This document shows, in pieces, positions 23,355 to 36,771 of a stretch of DNA of 64,000 nucleotides. The translations under genes were made by a program, and so were the position numbers. The notes beneath the pieces were generated by a model that saw only the letters and a program-made list of their open reading frames with translations, was not told the DNA's origin and did no database searches. The stretch comes from Hyperoodon ampullatus (taxonomy: Eukaryota; Chordata; Mammalia; Artiodactyla; Ziphiidae). The stretch is taken from positions 104,606,949 to 104,670,948 of the forward strand of contig OX457060.1 in assembly GCA_949752795.1 (NCBI GenBank), written 5' to 3'. Within the stretch, counting starts at the first letter, position 1. Every line of letters begins with the position of its first letter.

Positions 23355-26300
23355 TTCCTTAATTCATACTGGTTCTGAATTATGGCTTAGTACCGTGAAC
23401 ATTATATTGATGCTTACTATGCTTAGTATGTGAATATATACTAAGCTGTATGTCTTATTTATTTAGAGGTGAGGAAATTATTTAAATTCTGTAAAATTTC
23501 TTAGATTTTCATATATGTAAAAATAAATTGACAGAGCAATTTATTGTCAACTGAGACACTGATTTAGTTATATATTTTGGGGAATATATCAAACATTATA
23601 CATGCCTTGGTGTAATACTGGTGTAAAGCTTTTTAAACTTAATGTTAATAAAATTTTCCACACGTTCAAAAAATAATCTGATAATGTCTGAAAAGTCATT
23701 TTAGTCAAAACCTTGAGCCTCCAGACTTGCTTTATCAAAATTTTAATTAAGCTTTGATATAACAATATTCAGGAAAAAAGAAAAAATTCAACATTTCCTT
23801 GGAAACTTCTATTTCTCCTGAACTGGTAAATCAAATACCTAAGAACTGATCCCAGAGAACTAATCTGAAATGAAATGAATGAATAATCAAAGGAATGAAA
23901 TCCTTCACATGCATGTTTTCCATACATCTCTATAAGTGTCTATGTTTCTTCCTTAATATAATTCTTGGAAGAATAACATGCTTGCAAAACTCAACACAGC
24001 CCTTGAATGTAGTTACAGATATATTGCTTCCCACAGTCAACTCTCAATTACAGTGGCCAATTACCGTGTTTGTATACTGCCCAGACCTTTGTTTATCACT
24101 CTTTTCCTTCTGGCTCTCAGCCTTATGACCATTTCATTTCTTGTTAGCATGTCTGGTAAAATGTTTGGCAAGGGAAATAAAAGTAGCTGAAAAATCAAAC
24201 CAGTCAATTAAGCCAAAGCTCCATGACCATTCAGAAATCAGACCAGGCTGCATTTAGCTCTATAATTTAGGTATTTGTAAACACATCAGTTAAGATGGGC
24301 AAGTCTGAAAATGTGCTTTGTATTAAGTTCAAAGATTCAGCAAACGCAAATGTACAGACAAAAGTAAACAGAATCAAATATTCTACCTTGGAAAGCAGGA
24401 TCTTCACTTACTTTTCCTTGTGATTTTGATTATGATAAACAGAGTTAAAGGAAAAGTGCAATAGTGGTGAGAACTAGTTCTAATATGTATTAAATGTAGT
24501 TGGTAATTATTTATAAAATACCAGATCATCTGCACATGATGCAATGTATTTCTATCAAAGTTTGCACATTCTTTCATGTGTATTTTGATTTAGAAATGAC
24601 ATTATCAGCTTCTTCAAGAACCTATATCATTCACTGCCCTCAGAGATCCTTAAGTACATCTGAGTATATATATTAAAATCAATGAAATTTTTGTTGTTTG
24701 GCTGAAATGAAACTCCACCAAAAATCAGCATAACAAAATGTGCAGTGGAATTTTGCTTTTGTTCTTAAATTGATTTATGAGTATAGATAAAATCATGATC
24801 TTTCATAATTAAAGGGTTAAAGGAAGCACGTCAGTCTCTTACAATAAGTTCATTTCCCCAATGGCTCAGAGATATTTGCTAATCATTTTGTTTGCTGACA
24901 GAAAAATATGATTCAAAATGTCTAAGAATTCCAAGTTCAGCACTATCTATTTCACCGCCTTCTTAATCACATATTCTATTTAAAAAAACAGCAGGATAAT
25001 GTGATAAGTATATAGCTATATATAGAAATTTTTATTGCAATTATCAAATAAATGTTGGTCTTAGATTAAAATAGTTTCATTCAAACATAAAATGTAGGTA
25101 TCGATGATTTAAATGTTATAAACTATTGAAATGTAATTCATTTCCAAAGGAAATGCTATTAATTCCTACTAACAGTAATTGTGTCTTACATAGTAAGTAT
25201 GTCTGTTTTTAAGACTTCGACACACTCCAACACGAGTGGGATTTATAAAATCAAAGTCTTTGACCTTAGCAGCCAGTACTCATTATTAGTATCATGTAAT
25301 CAAATCAGGGTGGAAGCAAAAAAGTATAAACAGGAGAAGGAAAATTGAAGAAAATAGACAAAATATGCCTTACTATTCTCAGGAAAGAAGATTTGAATCA
25401 CTTTTGATTAGAAACTAGAAAATGTTTTGGTTATAGATTTCCATGTACTGTAACTAACTGACTGATAGAAATACTGTAATGAACTGAATTAGAGTATTTT
25501 TCTGCAGGTTTCACATTAAATCATATAAACATACAGGACAATCTTTTCCAAATTCCATTTTAATCAGGACACAATTCATGTTAAGAGTTATCCCTATTAT
25601 ATCCACTTGTCTATGAGTTAACCAGGGCAGGGACCAACTCTAGTTTGTCTGTAGTTCTAAATCCAGCTCCTAACAGAGTGCCAGTTAGAATAGATCATAC
25701 TATGTCTATTATTTCAGGCTAGCTAAGGATAGTCTCTCTCTTCAAAATCAGGCTAAGAAGTACTTTCTCCAACTCTTCCTTAACCAGCCATACTCTATTA
25801 ATCTTAACACATTGAAAATTTTACTTTAAGCTGACTTTAAAATTTTAAAATGTATTTATGCTTAATTTGAAATGAAAATAATACTTTTAAGGAAAGGACA
25901 GGAACAATATTTCTACTCTCCCTTGTATTGTCTGTTAAAAAATATGACATGGACTTGAGACAAGTGTTGAAGAAAAGCTTTAGAGAGAGGCAAACAAGAA
26001 ATAGAAATAATTTGGCATTGTCACTAAAGAATGACAACTTATTCCAGTAATATTTCCTTATCATATGTGCTGACAATGCAAACAAATGATTAAGCTTTTG
26101 GTGTGCAGTGGACACTCACACCAATACAGAAGTGTTTTCAGTGTTAGAAATCCTCTTAATGGTCTGCCCATGCCTTTCCTCAACAGTACAAGGCTACAGT
26201 TAAGTTGCATTATTATTATTTTTTAATTTGTAGAAAACGATCCATCACTAAATAACAACAAAAAGCACATCAGTCTCATCCTATATAATTCCTTCTTTTA

Positions 26301-26814
26301 CACTAGGTGAAAAGTGACCAATGGAAAGTCTTCTTGGATGGAGTCTGAACATCTTTTGACTAATGGTGTGATGGCAGAAATATCAAACATTTGCTAAAAA
26401 CAAGTTCCATCTTTTTGAACTTCAACTAAAATTGATAACACATGTTAGTACCAAGTTCTGAGCAGGACTGTGCCCCCAGCTTTCTGCTACTTTGAAGATC
26501 AGAGACTCTCTCACCTTCTCTTGTTTAAGACCATCAAGCTCAAAACCACGCCATTAAAATTGTTTATGGCTTAATTCAAATAAATGATAATATAATTATT
26601 GAATAAAGGGCTTTCTCTAACTTGAAAATGATACATTATAATAGACTTAGTGTTTCAAAGCACATAATTAATAGCAATAATAAAAAATTATCTTTGAGTC
26701 GAAAAGGAATTGTTTTCAAGAATTTTCTTCTACACTCCCAGATTAACTGGTAAAATCTCAAACTCAACCAGAAGTGGTAACTTAGATTGCATAGTTCTAT
26801 TCCACCTAAGAACA

Positions 26815-27005
26815 TATTCTTATGGAATCTTATTTGATCTTACAAGGACCTGGAAGTAGTAAAGTAGAACTGCTAATTCCATGTTACAAGTGAAGAGAGT
26901 GAGTCTCTGGAAGTGGTTTGATTTATCAGATGTCTCACAAACCAGTAGAGCTGAATCAGAATTTGAACTCTGACCGTCTGATTCTTAATCCAGATACCAA
27001 TATGC
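26815..27005 (-). mobile_element. MIR SINE remnant
   Basis: The sequence follows reverse MIR: 'ttacaagtgaagagagtgag', 'agtagagctgaatcagaatt', 'tgaactctgaccgtctgatt', then 'cttaatcc'. It is diverged, as expected of this ancient family. Confidence 0.75.
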
Positions 27006-27618
27006 TTTCTTTTCTTCTTTAAATACAATTTGTTCATTAAATTATAAGCTCTGTATATCTAGGTGTGCATGTGTGTGTTTCTGAACTTTTCAGGTAGATT
27101 GTTTTAGCAGTCATATGCTCTCAGGAAACAAAGAAAATGATAGGAGTGTATTAAATAATTTATTTGGTGACAAAATTGCCTTGTTTACATATTAAATACA
27201 ACTTATTGACTTTATTCTAAGGCATTTCTATTTCCTCTCAGTTGTAACAGGATGCCAGACTTAGAGCTTTTAAATATGCCACTAAAAGAGTTCAAAATCT
27301 AATTCTAGGTCTGCTACTCTATTATGCTTGCACTATATGAGATGACTGGGATTTATATAGTCAGATTTGGCAGTCTCTTGCATGCTTATTTGACCAAGGA
27401 GATATATGAAATTTAGAACTTTCACTCTAAGAATAAGGCAGCTGTAATTCATATTAGAATGTTACAGACTCCTGCTTGAATAAGACATTTAATGTATAAT
27501 ACCTGCGATTTTTAAAGGTCCTTTTTTTTCTTAATGCATTTTTTCCTGCATTTTGGTCTCAGGGGTTGTTTTATGGATTTCTTTGCCAGGTGACCATAAT
27601 TCATATTTGATTATTCCA

Positions 27619-27639
27619 TTTATATCTAAAGAAGATCTT

Positions 27640-27707
<68 letters not shown>

Positions 27708-27740
27708 TTATATATATCTTTATATCTAAAGAAGATCTTC
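27619..27740. repeat. (TA)n flanked by a 22-bp direct repeat
   Basis: A TA tract of about 75 nt (27641-27718, with a few TTTA interruptions) lies between two identical 22-nt blocks at 27619-27640 and 27719-27740 that contain the palindrome gaagatcttc. The repeat offset is exactly 100 nt. Confidence 0.92.
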
Positions 27741-29261
27741 CACAATAATTATGGTTTAATTTTGCTTATCATTCAGTAAATGAACTTATAGGAAACAGCT
27801 AGCAAAACCAAATAAGATAATAATAACTCATAACACTGGGAACAAAAAAAATTAAGAATTTTGAAAATTGAGAGTTAAAAGAAGAATGGATACATAAGTA
27901 CAAGTGAGTTTCCTCTCCCAATGGGTTCAAGATCTGAAGGACAACCACTTGGTGAGAATGATATGGAGGAAAATAAAAGGTTAAATGACTATTAAAAGCC
28001 CAGTGAGACATGATTCTATAATTCTAAGGATATTAAGTAGGATACTCTATAGATATGGTCTTGCCCTGAAGGAACAAATATTTCATAGTTTTTCCCAATT
28101 CTTAGTATTTTTATTATTAAAATTTTTATTATTAAATATTAATAGTATTTTTATTATTCATTTTTAAAAATTAAAAAGACATTTTTCATCAGAAATTATT
28201 TTAGTGTTACAACTAATGTAGCCTCATTTTTAGGAGTACTGAGGGAAAAATATGCTTCTAACAAGACTTAATATGGGCTTATAGTTTATGGTTAAGTTCT
28301 CCTACATTGTTAAATTCTTAACCACACTTATTATATTAAAAAACTCTAAAGGAAATCAAGGTATATTTCAATTATACCATGCTCTTGTGAGTAAGGAATT
28401 GCCTTTTTACGCATACAAAAATGATAATAGGTATTAGTGCCATTTGGAAAGTGCTCCACGTAATGTTAAAGAAAAATATCATTGTGAAAAATATAATGTG
28501 CAATGTCTGTTGGTAACCACAGAATATATAAATATGGTGCCAATGAATTATCCCCTAAAGGATGCCAAATTCCCTGCCATATGCTGTCTTTCACTCTAAG
28601 AAGTCTGCTACTGCCAATTTAGCTTATTCTTCATCTTGTGCCCCCAAATCTTGAGAAAAACAACATCCCAGAGCATTCTCAAGAGGTTTTCATTGGGACT
28701 GGAGCCAAAAATCACATATCTGTCTCATGGGATCACTTTTGAGCCTGGATGGAGAAATCATCATGGAAATAAGTTCATATCTCTGTCGCAGGCTGTAAGC
28801 CAGAGCTTCCCCAGAGTAGTCAAGAATCCATCTGGGACTCTAGATGAGAATTTGAAATCCACAGAGAATGGAGAAAAGGGTTTGGGTCTAATGTGATTCC
28901 AATCTTTACAACTCAGAAGCATTCCCAAAACTCTCATAATTTCCCTAAAGCCAGGGGGGTAAACATTTGGAAGCTTAAATGAAACTAGTGAACAATAAAA
29001 GAAAAGGCAGCTAGCCAGGAGTTCTCAGCAATTTCTGTCAAAATTGAGTCATTGTTTTTTCCTTGCTACTCTACATAACAGAAAGTTCTATACAATTCAC
29101 TTAACTGTAGTTTAATCAACATGTATTACTATAGTCCAACATTTAGATCTTAAATTTTAAAGCTTTTTAAGGTCTAGAATAGCACTGTCAAAATAATACT
29201 AGTTAAATGTCTTTGGTCTCTTGTCAAAGAAATACATGTTAATCTTAATACACTGAGGTTT

Positions 29262-29312
29262 TGTTTTTGTTTTTTGATTTTTTTTGTTTTGTTTTGTTTT
29301 GCTTTGTTTTTG
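29262..29312. repeat. T-rich (TTTTG)n simple repeat
   Basis: TTTTG units are interspersed with longer T-runs, about 115 nt upstream (higher coordinate is exon 11) of the exon 11 donor side. On the minus strand this is an A-rich CAAAA repeat within intron 11. Confidence 0.85.
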
Positions 29313-29424
29313 GTTAGGACTAATAGGTACTCATGAAAAAAGACCAAAATTCTTAAATTATTGACTTTGGGTTTGAACAACCTCTGCTCAACATACACAA
29401 AATTGGTCTTATGACTTCACTTAC

Positions 29425-29610
29425 TTTTAGTAACAACACCCTCCAGTCGAATGATATTGGGATGGTCAAACTGTCCCATAATGCTTGCTTCTCCTAAGAA
29501 GTCTCTCCTCTGCTTTTCTGTGTAGCCCACTTTCAGGGTCTTGATGGCCACTGAAATCTCTTTTTTTGAAGGAAGTTTTAAGCGACCACTGCATACCTCT
29601 CCAAATTCAC
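29425..29610 (-). CDS. EPHA3: EPHA3 exon 11: kinase N-lobe
   Basis: This 186-nt exon completes a Gly codon, then reads 61 codons starting [19 protein letters not shown] and ending [10 protein letters not shown], plus one base of a Ser codon. It holds the rest of the glycine-rich loop, the VAIK motif with the ATP-anchoring Lys (K653 in human numbering), the alpha-C helix Glu in [10 protein letters not shown], and the HPNIIRLEG strand that follows. All the N-lobe residues needed for catalysis are present. The acceptor is TTCTAACAG and the donor [21 protein letters not shown] separates EPHA3 from EPHA5 (QGKREIPVAIK) and EPHA4 as I recall them. Confidence 0.96.
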
Positions 29611-30384
29611 CTGTTAGAATGCAGAAGAACAAAACAAGAAAAGGCAAGAAATTATATTATAAAAAATCATCAGCAGGGAGCAACTGTTTTCTCTTAATAA
29701 TTCCAATTCAATAATTGACCTGCAAGATGTACACTTGTAGGCCTCCAAATTATTTTGGAAGTTGGTAATAAGAAACCCCAGGACATCCACACCCTGGTGG
29801 AAAATGGACCTTGTGATAAACCTCATGTATTTTGAAGTACTACACTATGAATAATGACATATGAAAGAATAAGAGGGAAGTCAAAAGTTATATCTATTAG
29901 ATTTTTTCATTCCTTGTTCTCATAGCTACCTTTTCCTCAGGATAATCAACCAGCACCAGCACCAATATAATGGGTTAAACACTGGATTAAATTTCAGACG
30001 TTTATCAGTATTCTGTTTTTACCAGGGCCAATTTAGCTATAAATTCCAGCTCTCTGAAAATGGGAATAAAAAAAATAAGCTATCAAGTCATTTTATGGAG
30101 TAGGGTGTGTTGTATTATTCACATACTAGTTGTAAAGTTCTCTGGGGCTCTGGAAAGAGAAAAATAACAGTATTGAATCGTATCTAAAGAATTATTGTAG
30201 AAATATTTTCTTAGATCCAGTGTCTTCAATAAAAAAGTTGTCTTAAATGCACAATCAGAATTTGTTGAATATGGAGTGTTGCTGACTTTTACGTAGTCTA
30301 ATTTAATTGATATAAAATTGCCTAGAACTAGTTTGGTCACTATCTTCACATACATTGTTATTGAGAAGATTCACCCATAATGAT

Positions 30385-30485
30385 TTCATTTGATTTTGAG
30401 CTCCTTGAGAGCAGAGACCCTTTACATTCATTTCTCTGTCTCCACTGCTGCCACAGTGATTGCCATAAAGTAGTGCCACATATTG
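30385..30485 (+). mobile_element. L2 LINE 3' fragment
   Basis: 'ttgagctccttgagagcaga' and the following 'gaccctttacattcatttct' plus 'gccataaagtagtgccacat' follow the L2 3' end pattern, diverged. Confidence 0.5.
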
Positions 30486-30949
30486 ATTGCTCCTCATTCA
30501 AGGAAGAAATCCTAATATTGTCCAGATTATTAGATGGGTTTTGTACAACATTTAAAAAAATAGTTTTCAACAGCAAATGAAAGGTTTTTCTGAAAAGAAA
30601 AATTACATGATCAATTTTTAGGCTCTCTATGGAATGGAAAAAGATTTTTGGTCCAACCTTTTCACAGTGAGTTTTTGTACAGGGCCCAGGCCCCATGAGT
30701 CTGCCAGAAAGAAGGTGTCAAGTAGTGAGATACTTCTCTATTTTTCAGCCAAGTAAGTCCTTCAACCCACAAAACAGCAGGTTGTCCTAATGATTTATCA
30801 ACTGCATCCCTACAAATGACTTGCTTCTCTCCAGGAGGTTCTAAACTCCATTAGACTTGACCCTCTCTTGTTCAGGAATCCAGTCTTGCCACTGTTTTCA
30901 AAACAATGACTTGTACTATGACTTGTCAAAGTCACTTAATGTCCAAAAG

Positions 30950-31090
30950 CAGGTATTCATACATTTATTTAATAAATATTCATCAGTTGGCAACTGTATT
31001 ACAGATACTATGAAAAACACGGAGATATAATGATAATAAAGGCAGATCTAATTTCTTTCCCTCAAGGAAGTACAGAGATGATAGTAATAT
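30950..31090 (-). mobile_element. L2-type LINE fragment
   Basis: 'tcatacatttatttaataaa', 'tattacagatactatgaaaa' and 'ttccctcaaggaagtacaga' match the reverse L2 end (tattcaacaaatatttattg ... ctgccctcatggagcttac). Confidence 0.55.
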
Positions 31091-31499
31091 CTGCAGCTAG
31101 AGTGTTTTTTAGGATTATGGGGAGAATTAGGGGCAGAACTTGAGAACACTCAATGATCTTTTTTTAAATCAAAGGAAGAATATGCCATTATAGATGTTTG
31201 AGCATTAGGAGAAGTTATGATGCAAAGTAAATCATTGTTAAAATTTGTAAACAAGACTAAGAGTTTCTTTCTTTATGCAGGGCTATCAGAACATTGCCCA
31301 AAACCCCAGCTCACTTTGTGTAAACATTAAGTTTGGGCAAACCATAAGGAGGCACCCATCATGAATTTTCATATTCTGAAAAAAAGTTCTGCCATTATCA
31401 TGGATCAATAGGGTGTAATGGATTGTGTTTTAAATTTGGAAGTCATGACCATTTATTCTAATTGACAAGTCAATTGTTAGTTTACAGGACAGACAGTAC

Positions 31500-31760
31500 A
31501 GAACTGTCTGATAGAGCATGGATTCTGGAGCCGGATTGTCTAGGGTCTAATTCAGCCTCTGTCACTTATTACCTGTGTGAATTTGAGTGACTGTCTTAAC
31601 CTCTCTGTGCCTTTGTCTCTTTATTTATAACATAGGGACACCAATTTTGTCTACTTCATAAAATTTTTGTGCAGTTAAAGGAATTAATGTACATAGAATG
31701 CACTTAGAAGAGAGCCAGACACATAGTAAGTGCCATCTAAGTGTTAGTCGTTCTTTCTTC
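31500..31760 (+). mobile_element. MIR SINE
   Basis: This is a nearly full-length MIR: 'gattctggagccggattgtc', 'tctgtcacttattacctgtg', 'cttaacctctctgtgccttt', 'gagccagacacatagtaagt'. It is one of the clearest ancient SINEs in the window. Confidence 0.85.
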
Positions 31761-32684
31761 TCTGAGTTCAAACCTACTTTAAGAAGGATAAATATCTATC
31801 TACTTCTTAAGAGTTAGATCAAGGTGAAGAATAAATACTAATGTTCTTTTTAAAATGTCAAATTCTGTATTAATGTAAAAAGAGATGGCTGTGATGATCA
31901 CGGTGATAACAAGCTTAATGTCATATTGGACAAGTATTTGTAAAGGAAAGAATGTTGTGAAAGTACCTCACTAGGGAGATCAAGGGGAAGAGTTTGAATT
32001 TCAAGTGGCCCAATTAGTGTTTCTTCCTTTGTTCTCAGTGGGAGAGCTGGACATATGGACATGTTATCTACCTTCAAAATTCAGAAAATGGTGCTTCAGT
32101 AATGCTAGTATTTAAAAAAGTCATAAAGTTTAGAAATGTGATTATTTTATCTGATAAATACTAGAAATTGTCACAAATACATTATACTAGACATAGAAAT
32201 GTTACATATTAATTCAATTCTCTTTATAATAACTGTTCTTAAAAGAACAGTGTTGGAAAAATAACAAAGACTGGACAAACACAATGCCTGATTTTTCCAT
32301 CTAGCCAATTTTACATGGTTCAATTACCTTTGCACCTGTAAGAAACAAAATTTAGATCCTGTCATTTCTAAATAAAAGCAGAGCTACAAGAAGTTCATTT
32401 GAGAAGACACTACTTGATTTTTTAAATAATTAAGTGCATCAGTGTTTATTTGCCCTTTGAAATAAAATATGCTTTATGAGAATGGGTACACTGTATTTTG
32501 ATTTAAGGTACACAATGCACAATTGCTCAAAATAAAATTTCTTATGCTAATTTCATTTAAAACAGGAAATAATGCACTTGTGTTTAAGTGGAATGGCCCT
32601 CTGCACTAGTCAAAGCCCATTCTCCTTCTACTGTTTTAATAAGAGAAGACAAATAAAAAGACACACTGAACAATGCTGTTGTGT

Positions 32685-32960
32685 CAGCTAAGCACTGTAC
32701 ATGAATTATCTCGATTAATCTTCAAAAAAATCTTAGAAGGCACTATTGTGATCATTAGTGTCTAGCATAAACTTTGAAGTTGAAAAGTACAAGCTTCAGA
32801 TTTTGGCTTCCTAATTAATATCTATGTGACCAAGGGCCATTCACATTTTCAGCTTTTGTTTCCTCATCTGGTGAAATGGAGATAATAATACCTATTTAAA
32901 AGTCTAATAAAATTAAAGTCATGTGAATGTCTAGCACAGAATAGGAATTAAATATTTTCT
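32685..32960. mobile_element. Two MIR fragments back to back
   Basis: 32685-32758 reads as reverse MIR ('aagcactgtacatgaattat', 'cgattaatcttc') and 32760-32960 as forward MIR ('tatctatgtgaccaagggcc', 'tttcctcatctggtgaaatg', 'gtctagcacagaataggaat'). Confidence 0.7.
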
Positions 32961-35578
32961 ACCTTCAGGAAACCTTGAAATAATGGTTGGATTGAGGAGT
33001 AAAATTAGGAATTTTGGTCATTATGAATTCCTCACTAACAAAATTATACTACCTTGAGAAATTATACTACCTTGAGAAAGTTAATTCAGGCCTCAATTTT
33101 AATTTTGTAATTTGCAATATAGGTATAATTCTTCTGGTTATTCAATGTATAAATGAGAGTTTCTGTTATATCTATTTCTTTGTATAAAATTTTTGACATA
33201 AAACTAAAGAGTTAGTCTAGTCTAAAGAATATAGTCTTCCTGTATATTTAATTGACTGTGAAAGTTCTGTCATTGAATAAAAGATTCAGCCTTTTAACAA
33301 TAGAAGATAGGTGCTAATCAATTTAGCATGATTACTAATTTTTTTGTGGACAACATTATTTTTTTTAATTTTAAAAGGTATAGGAAGTGGGTAAGAGTAT
33401 AAATGAAAGAAGGCTGGTCATGAGTGGACTGTGATTGAAGTTGCTGTAGAAATCGTTACATGCAGGTTCATTATACTATTTTACAATTTCATCTATTTTT
33501 GTAGACATTTAAAATTTTACAAAACAAAATGTTAATAAATGATAGCCTTCAAAATCTTGATTTCATATTCTATCTTGGTAATGACAAATCATTTAAAGGC
33601 TAATCAAGACAGACTAGAATTGGGAGTGCATTTTATAAAGAAATCTTTCAGGTGAAGCATAACCAACCTTGAAGATATATATATTTGGAGACAAAATAGG
33701 CACAGTTTTATAGCCCTTAATGTGGCAAATGAGACTATCGGCTGCAAAACTCTGAAAATGCAGCAATGTCTAATTTTTTACAAATATGTTTGAAGAAAGA
33801 AAGGAAAAAGAGGATCTGTTTTAATCTTTAATGAGCATCAAGGATTATTAAGTGATTCAGTACAAATAGCCTTTCCCTTTATCTCATTGATCAGATACCA
33901 TTTTTAATGAGTATGCTTTGTCTCACACTACTATGTTCTAGATACCTGGCTTTGTCAATAACATCTGTATATATAAGCTTTTATTAATGCAGAAGGCCCC
34001 AAATTTCAAGGTCACAATATGTCTGACCTTCTGGACATTGGCTGACCTTCTCTCATCACATTCTCCAGTTGAGTGTGCAAAGTCTTCTGCTGCATATGCT
34101 ATGACAGCTTCCATGCTGGAGAACAGTGCACTCTTGTGGGGCAGCATTAAAACCTGCATGACAAAACCCCTCTGCACCATGGAGCAGTTTACAAAGCAGA
34201 ACTATACAAATGAAAGAGTAATCAATATATATCTGGATTAATTTAGGCTAAATTAACATAGATGTACAATGAATGTGTGCATTCTTAAGTCTTAGATTGT
34301 GAAAAAAGAAGTACTTATTCTAGTTTCCTTTTATGAATTGCTAGTTTCATATTTTCATATTACCTGCACATGTGAATTTTAGGAGGATATAACATTAAAA
34401 AAATTAGAAGAGAAGATTTATGAAACTATCATTTTATTTAGATAATATATGAATTACTCAGATTACCCTGCTTGAATAGTAAATACTACTTGATTTATAA
34501 ATAATTCTTTAGTACATATAAAAAGAAACAGAAAATTATATGCACATTTGTGTAAAAAAGCATCAGTCATATATAGAGTACTTGCAGAAAATGTGATCTG
34601 ATATGGTATGCATAATTCAAAAAGTTCATTTTTCATTCTTTCACTCCATTTCCCACATAGACATAACTAGTTTGTGTTTGTTTTTAGAACAATATTGAAG
34701 AATGAGATGACTGTGTACAATTATTGTACATTATTTTTACTTTTGAGTAGTAGTTTTATTCAAATGCACACTGTATATTCTGTGGATGCCATATGTTTAT
34801 GTGTAATTTTATAAAATACTGTTATTTTATAAATATAATTTTTTGGAAATACTCAACTGCTATTAATAATATCTATAATTTTTTGGAAATACGCAACTGT
34901 GACACCTATTAACACTCCATAGGTGTTTTTAATGAATTTGTGATTGAGCAAATTAATAATTAGAACAAAAGTATGTCTATATGAAAACAAGCTTCAACAC
35001 AAATACTTTAAAACTATATACCATTACAAGCAAGTATTAAAATGGAGCACTTCACATTATTTAAACAATCCTCTCAATATAGTTGTGATAGAATTTGAAT
35101 AAAATATGTCATTTTTAATTTTATTTTGTGTTGTCTTTGTTTTTTAATTCCAAAGAAGATTCTAGAATTACTTTTTCTCTACAAATCAAAATTTTCACTT
35201 AGTGGGCTCATTTAAAGTAAGACACACTTTTATCCTGTTATCCCCATTTAGCCAGATAGACTTTGTGACACATGATCAGCATAGCCATGGAGAGATTGAG
35301 CTGCGGCGGCTGCCCGCTCTGAAATTCAATAAATAGAAAGCTGGCCGTGGTCTCTGAGTCTGTAGCTCTGGCACCTTTGAAATCATTACATTCCATTAAA
35401 TACTCCTTCATTTATTTACTGCCTGCCTTTCATCATGAAGTCAGAAAATGTCCCTTTTCATAGCAATATACTTTGGCCTGAGAACCTGAGCAGTCAGTCT
35501 CAGGCAGCATTCTTATGCATAGCTGTAGACTTGTAATTAACATATTTAGGTTGACAGTGGGATTACTGCGGTGGTTAC

Positions 35579-35704
35579 CTGCTCCAACAACTTTGTCAAT
35601 GGATATGTTGGTGGCATCCAATTCCTTAGCAAATTCATGAACTGCTTGGGTAGGGTCTTCGTAAGTGTGAGGGTCAACGTAAGTCCTGAGACCTGGAAGT
35701 TTTA
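35579..35704 (-). CDS. EPHA3: EPHA3 exon 10: juxtamembrane tyrosine motif and start of kinase
   Basis: This 126-nt exon encodes [19 protein letters not shown], then [20 protein letters not shown] and GAG, ending with the first base of the next Gly codon. The two tyrosines in [11 protein letters not shown] are the conserved Eph juxtamembrane autophosphorylation sites (Y596 and Y602 in human EPHA3 numbering). Unphosphorylated, this segment packs on the kinase and keeps it off; phosphorylated, it releases the kinase and binds SH2 proteins. GAG starts the glycine-rich ATP loop GAGEFGEV, split between exons 10 and 11. The acceptor is CCTTAAACAG; the donor GCAG|GTAACC departs from consensus at +5 and is the weakest of the set by eye. 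Confidence 0.95.
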
Positions 35705-36756
35705 CTGTTTAAGGAAAGGAAGAAAGGCATTTAGAAAGAAAGGCATTTATAAAACCTTTACCATGCGAATTTATGATAACATTATTGGTTTTTAAAAAAA
35801 ATCCCCATGACATTAAACCGTAATGAAACAGAAAGAGGTACCACAATGAACTTTCTCTGTAAAAACACTAGAAGGAAAATGGACATTCAAGGAGGGTATT
35901 CTTGAGGAGAGAAAAATGGTTCAGAATTGAGTAGGCCTAGTAATTTCTACCAGTAGCAGCAGTGAGTGAATGCCATCACACTATCACACATTTGTGACTC
36001 TGTAAACAGTGCGGTAACCAAATATCTATTATAGTGCCACATGTGACAATAAAGGAAAGCTTGTGACTTACTTTCATCAGGTGGAATAGCTGATGTAATT
36101 AGAAGATATAAAACGGCATGTCTTTCATCTGACACGATTCTGCTTTTATTAACAGTCACAATCAAAATTCCCCACTGCATTTATAGATTTACGTTAAGCT
36201 GTGAGTTTACGTATACATAATATGGGTATTATATGTATATACTAGTATAGTTTCAATTAACTGAAATCTTATTATGTAGCTTTTCAACATGGTTGAAAGC
36301 AATGTAAGTGTTCTCTATAAGTTTAATAATTGTGGTAAGGAGCTAAATACCAAACATAAATCATATTTATAGCTTATTAAATATAAACTTTCTTCATAGA
36401 ATATTTATTTATTGAATTTTTCTGAAGGTGAAAAATTTTCATGATGTTCTGCAATTAAAATAGCACAGACAAAAGATACAGGAGAATCATTTTGGAGTTG
36501 ATATAATATTAATAAAATTCCTATCATTTGGAAATATAATTCATATTTGAAACAATTTGGAATGTTCAAGAAACTAACTTTCTCTGAAAGAAAACTAAAT
36601 TTTTAAAAAGGAAACCTAAAATCTATTAAAGTATATAAACATGCTCTAACGTTAAAGGACACTGTAATTTAACTGCCACAGTATATATACTAATAATATT
36701 GATTTTGATTTTAATTTTCATAATGGTGAATAATATTAGTAAAATTATTTTAGCAA

Positions 36757-36771
36757 GGGACATGGATTCTT
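36757..36771. repeat. Left target-site duplication of the composite L1
   Basis: 'gggacatggattctt' is repeated exactly at 42514-42528. Confidence 0.88.

Larger units (their letters stand above)
21698..29424 (-). other. EPHA3: EPHA3 intron 11
   Basis: This is 7727 nt. It holds MIR remnants, one CHR SINE, an 18-bp minisatellite and a TA microsatellite. 23360-26800 and 27750-29250 are AT-rich with short L2/MIR-like scraps (for example 25620-25700) and nothing else I can name. An 86-codon open frame at 28636-28896 shows no recognisable domain. Confidence 0.85.
29611..35578 (-). other. EPHA3: EPHA3 intron 10
   Basis: This is 5968 nt. Recognisable content is L2 and MIR remnants between 30385 and 32960. 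33000-35270 is AT-rich with nothing identified, and 35280-35470 is a less AT-rich block close to exon 10 (see findings). Small open frames at 33938-34241 on both strands show no known domain. Confidence 0.85.

Noticed and set aside
28636..28896. 86-codon plus-strand open frame
   Set aside because: No recognisable domain, no splice or promoter context, and it is antisense within an intron; consistent with chance.
33938..34241. Overlapping 80-codon open frames on both strands
   Set aside because: They are not similar to any family I know and no retroposon hallmarks were found; not supported as a pseudogene.
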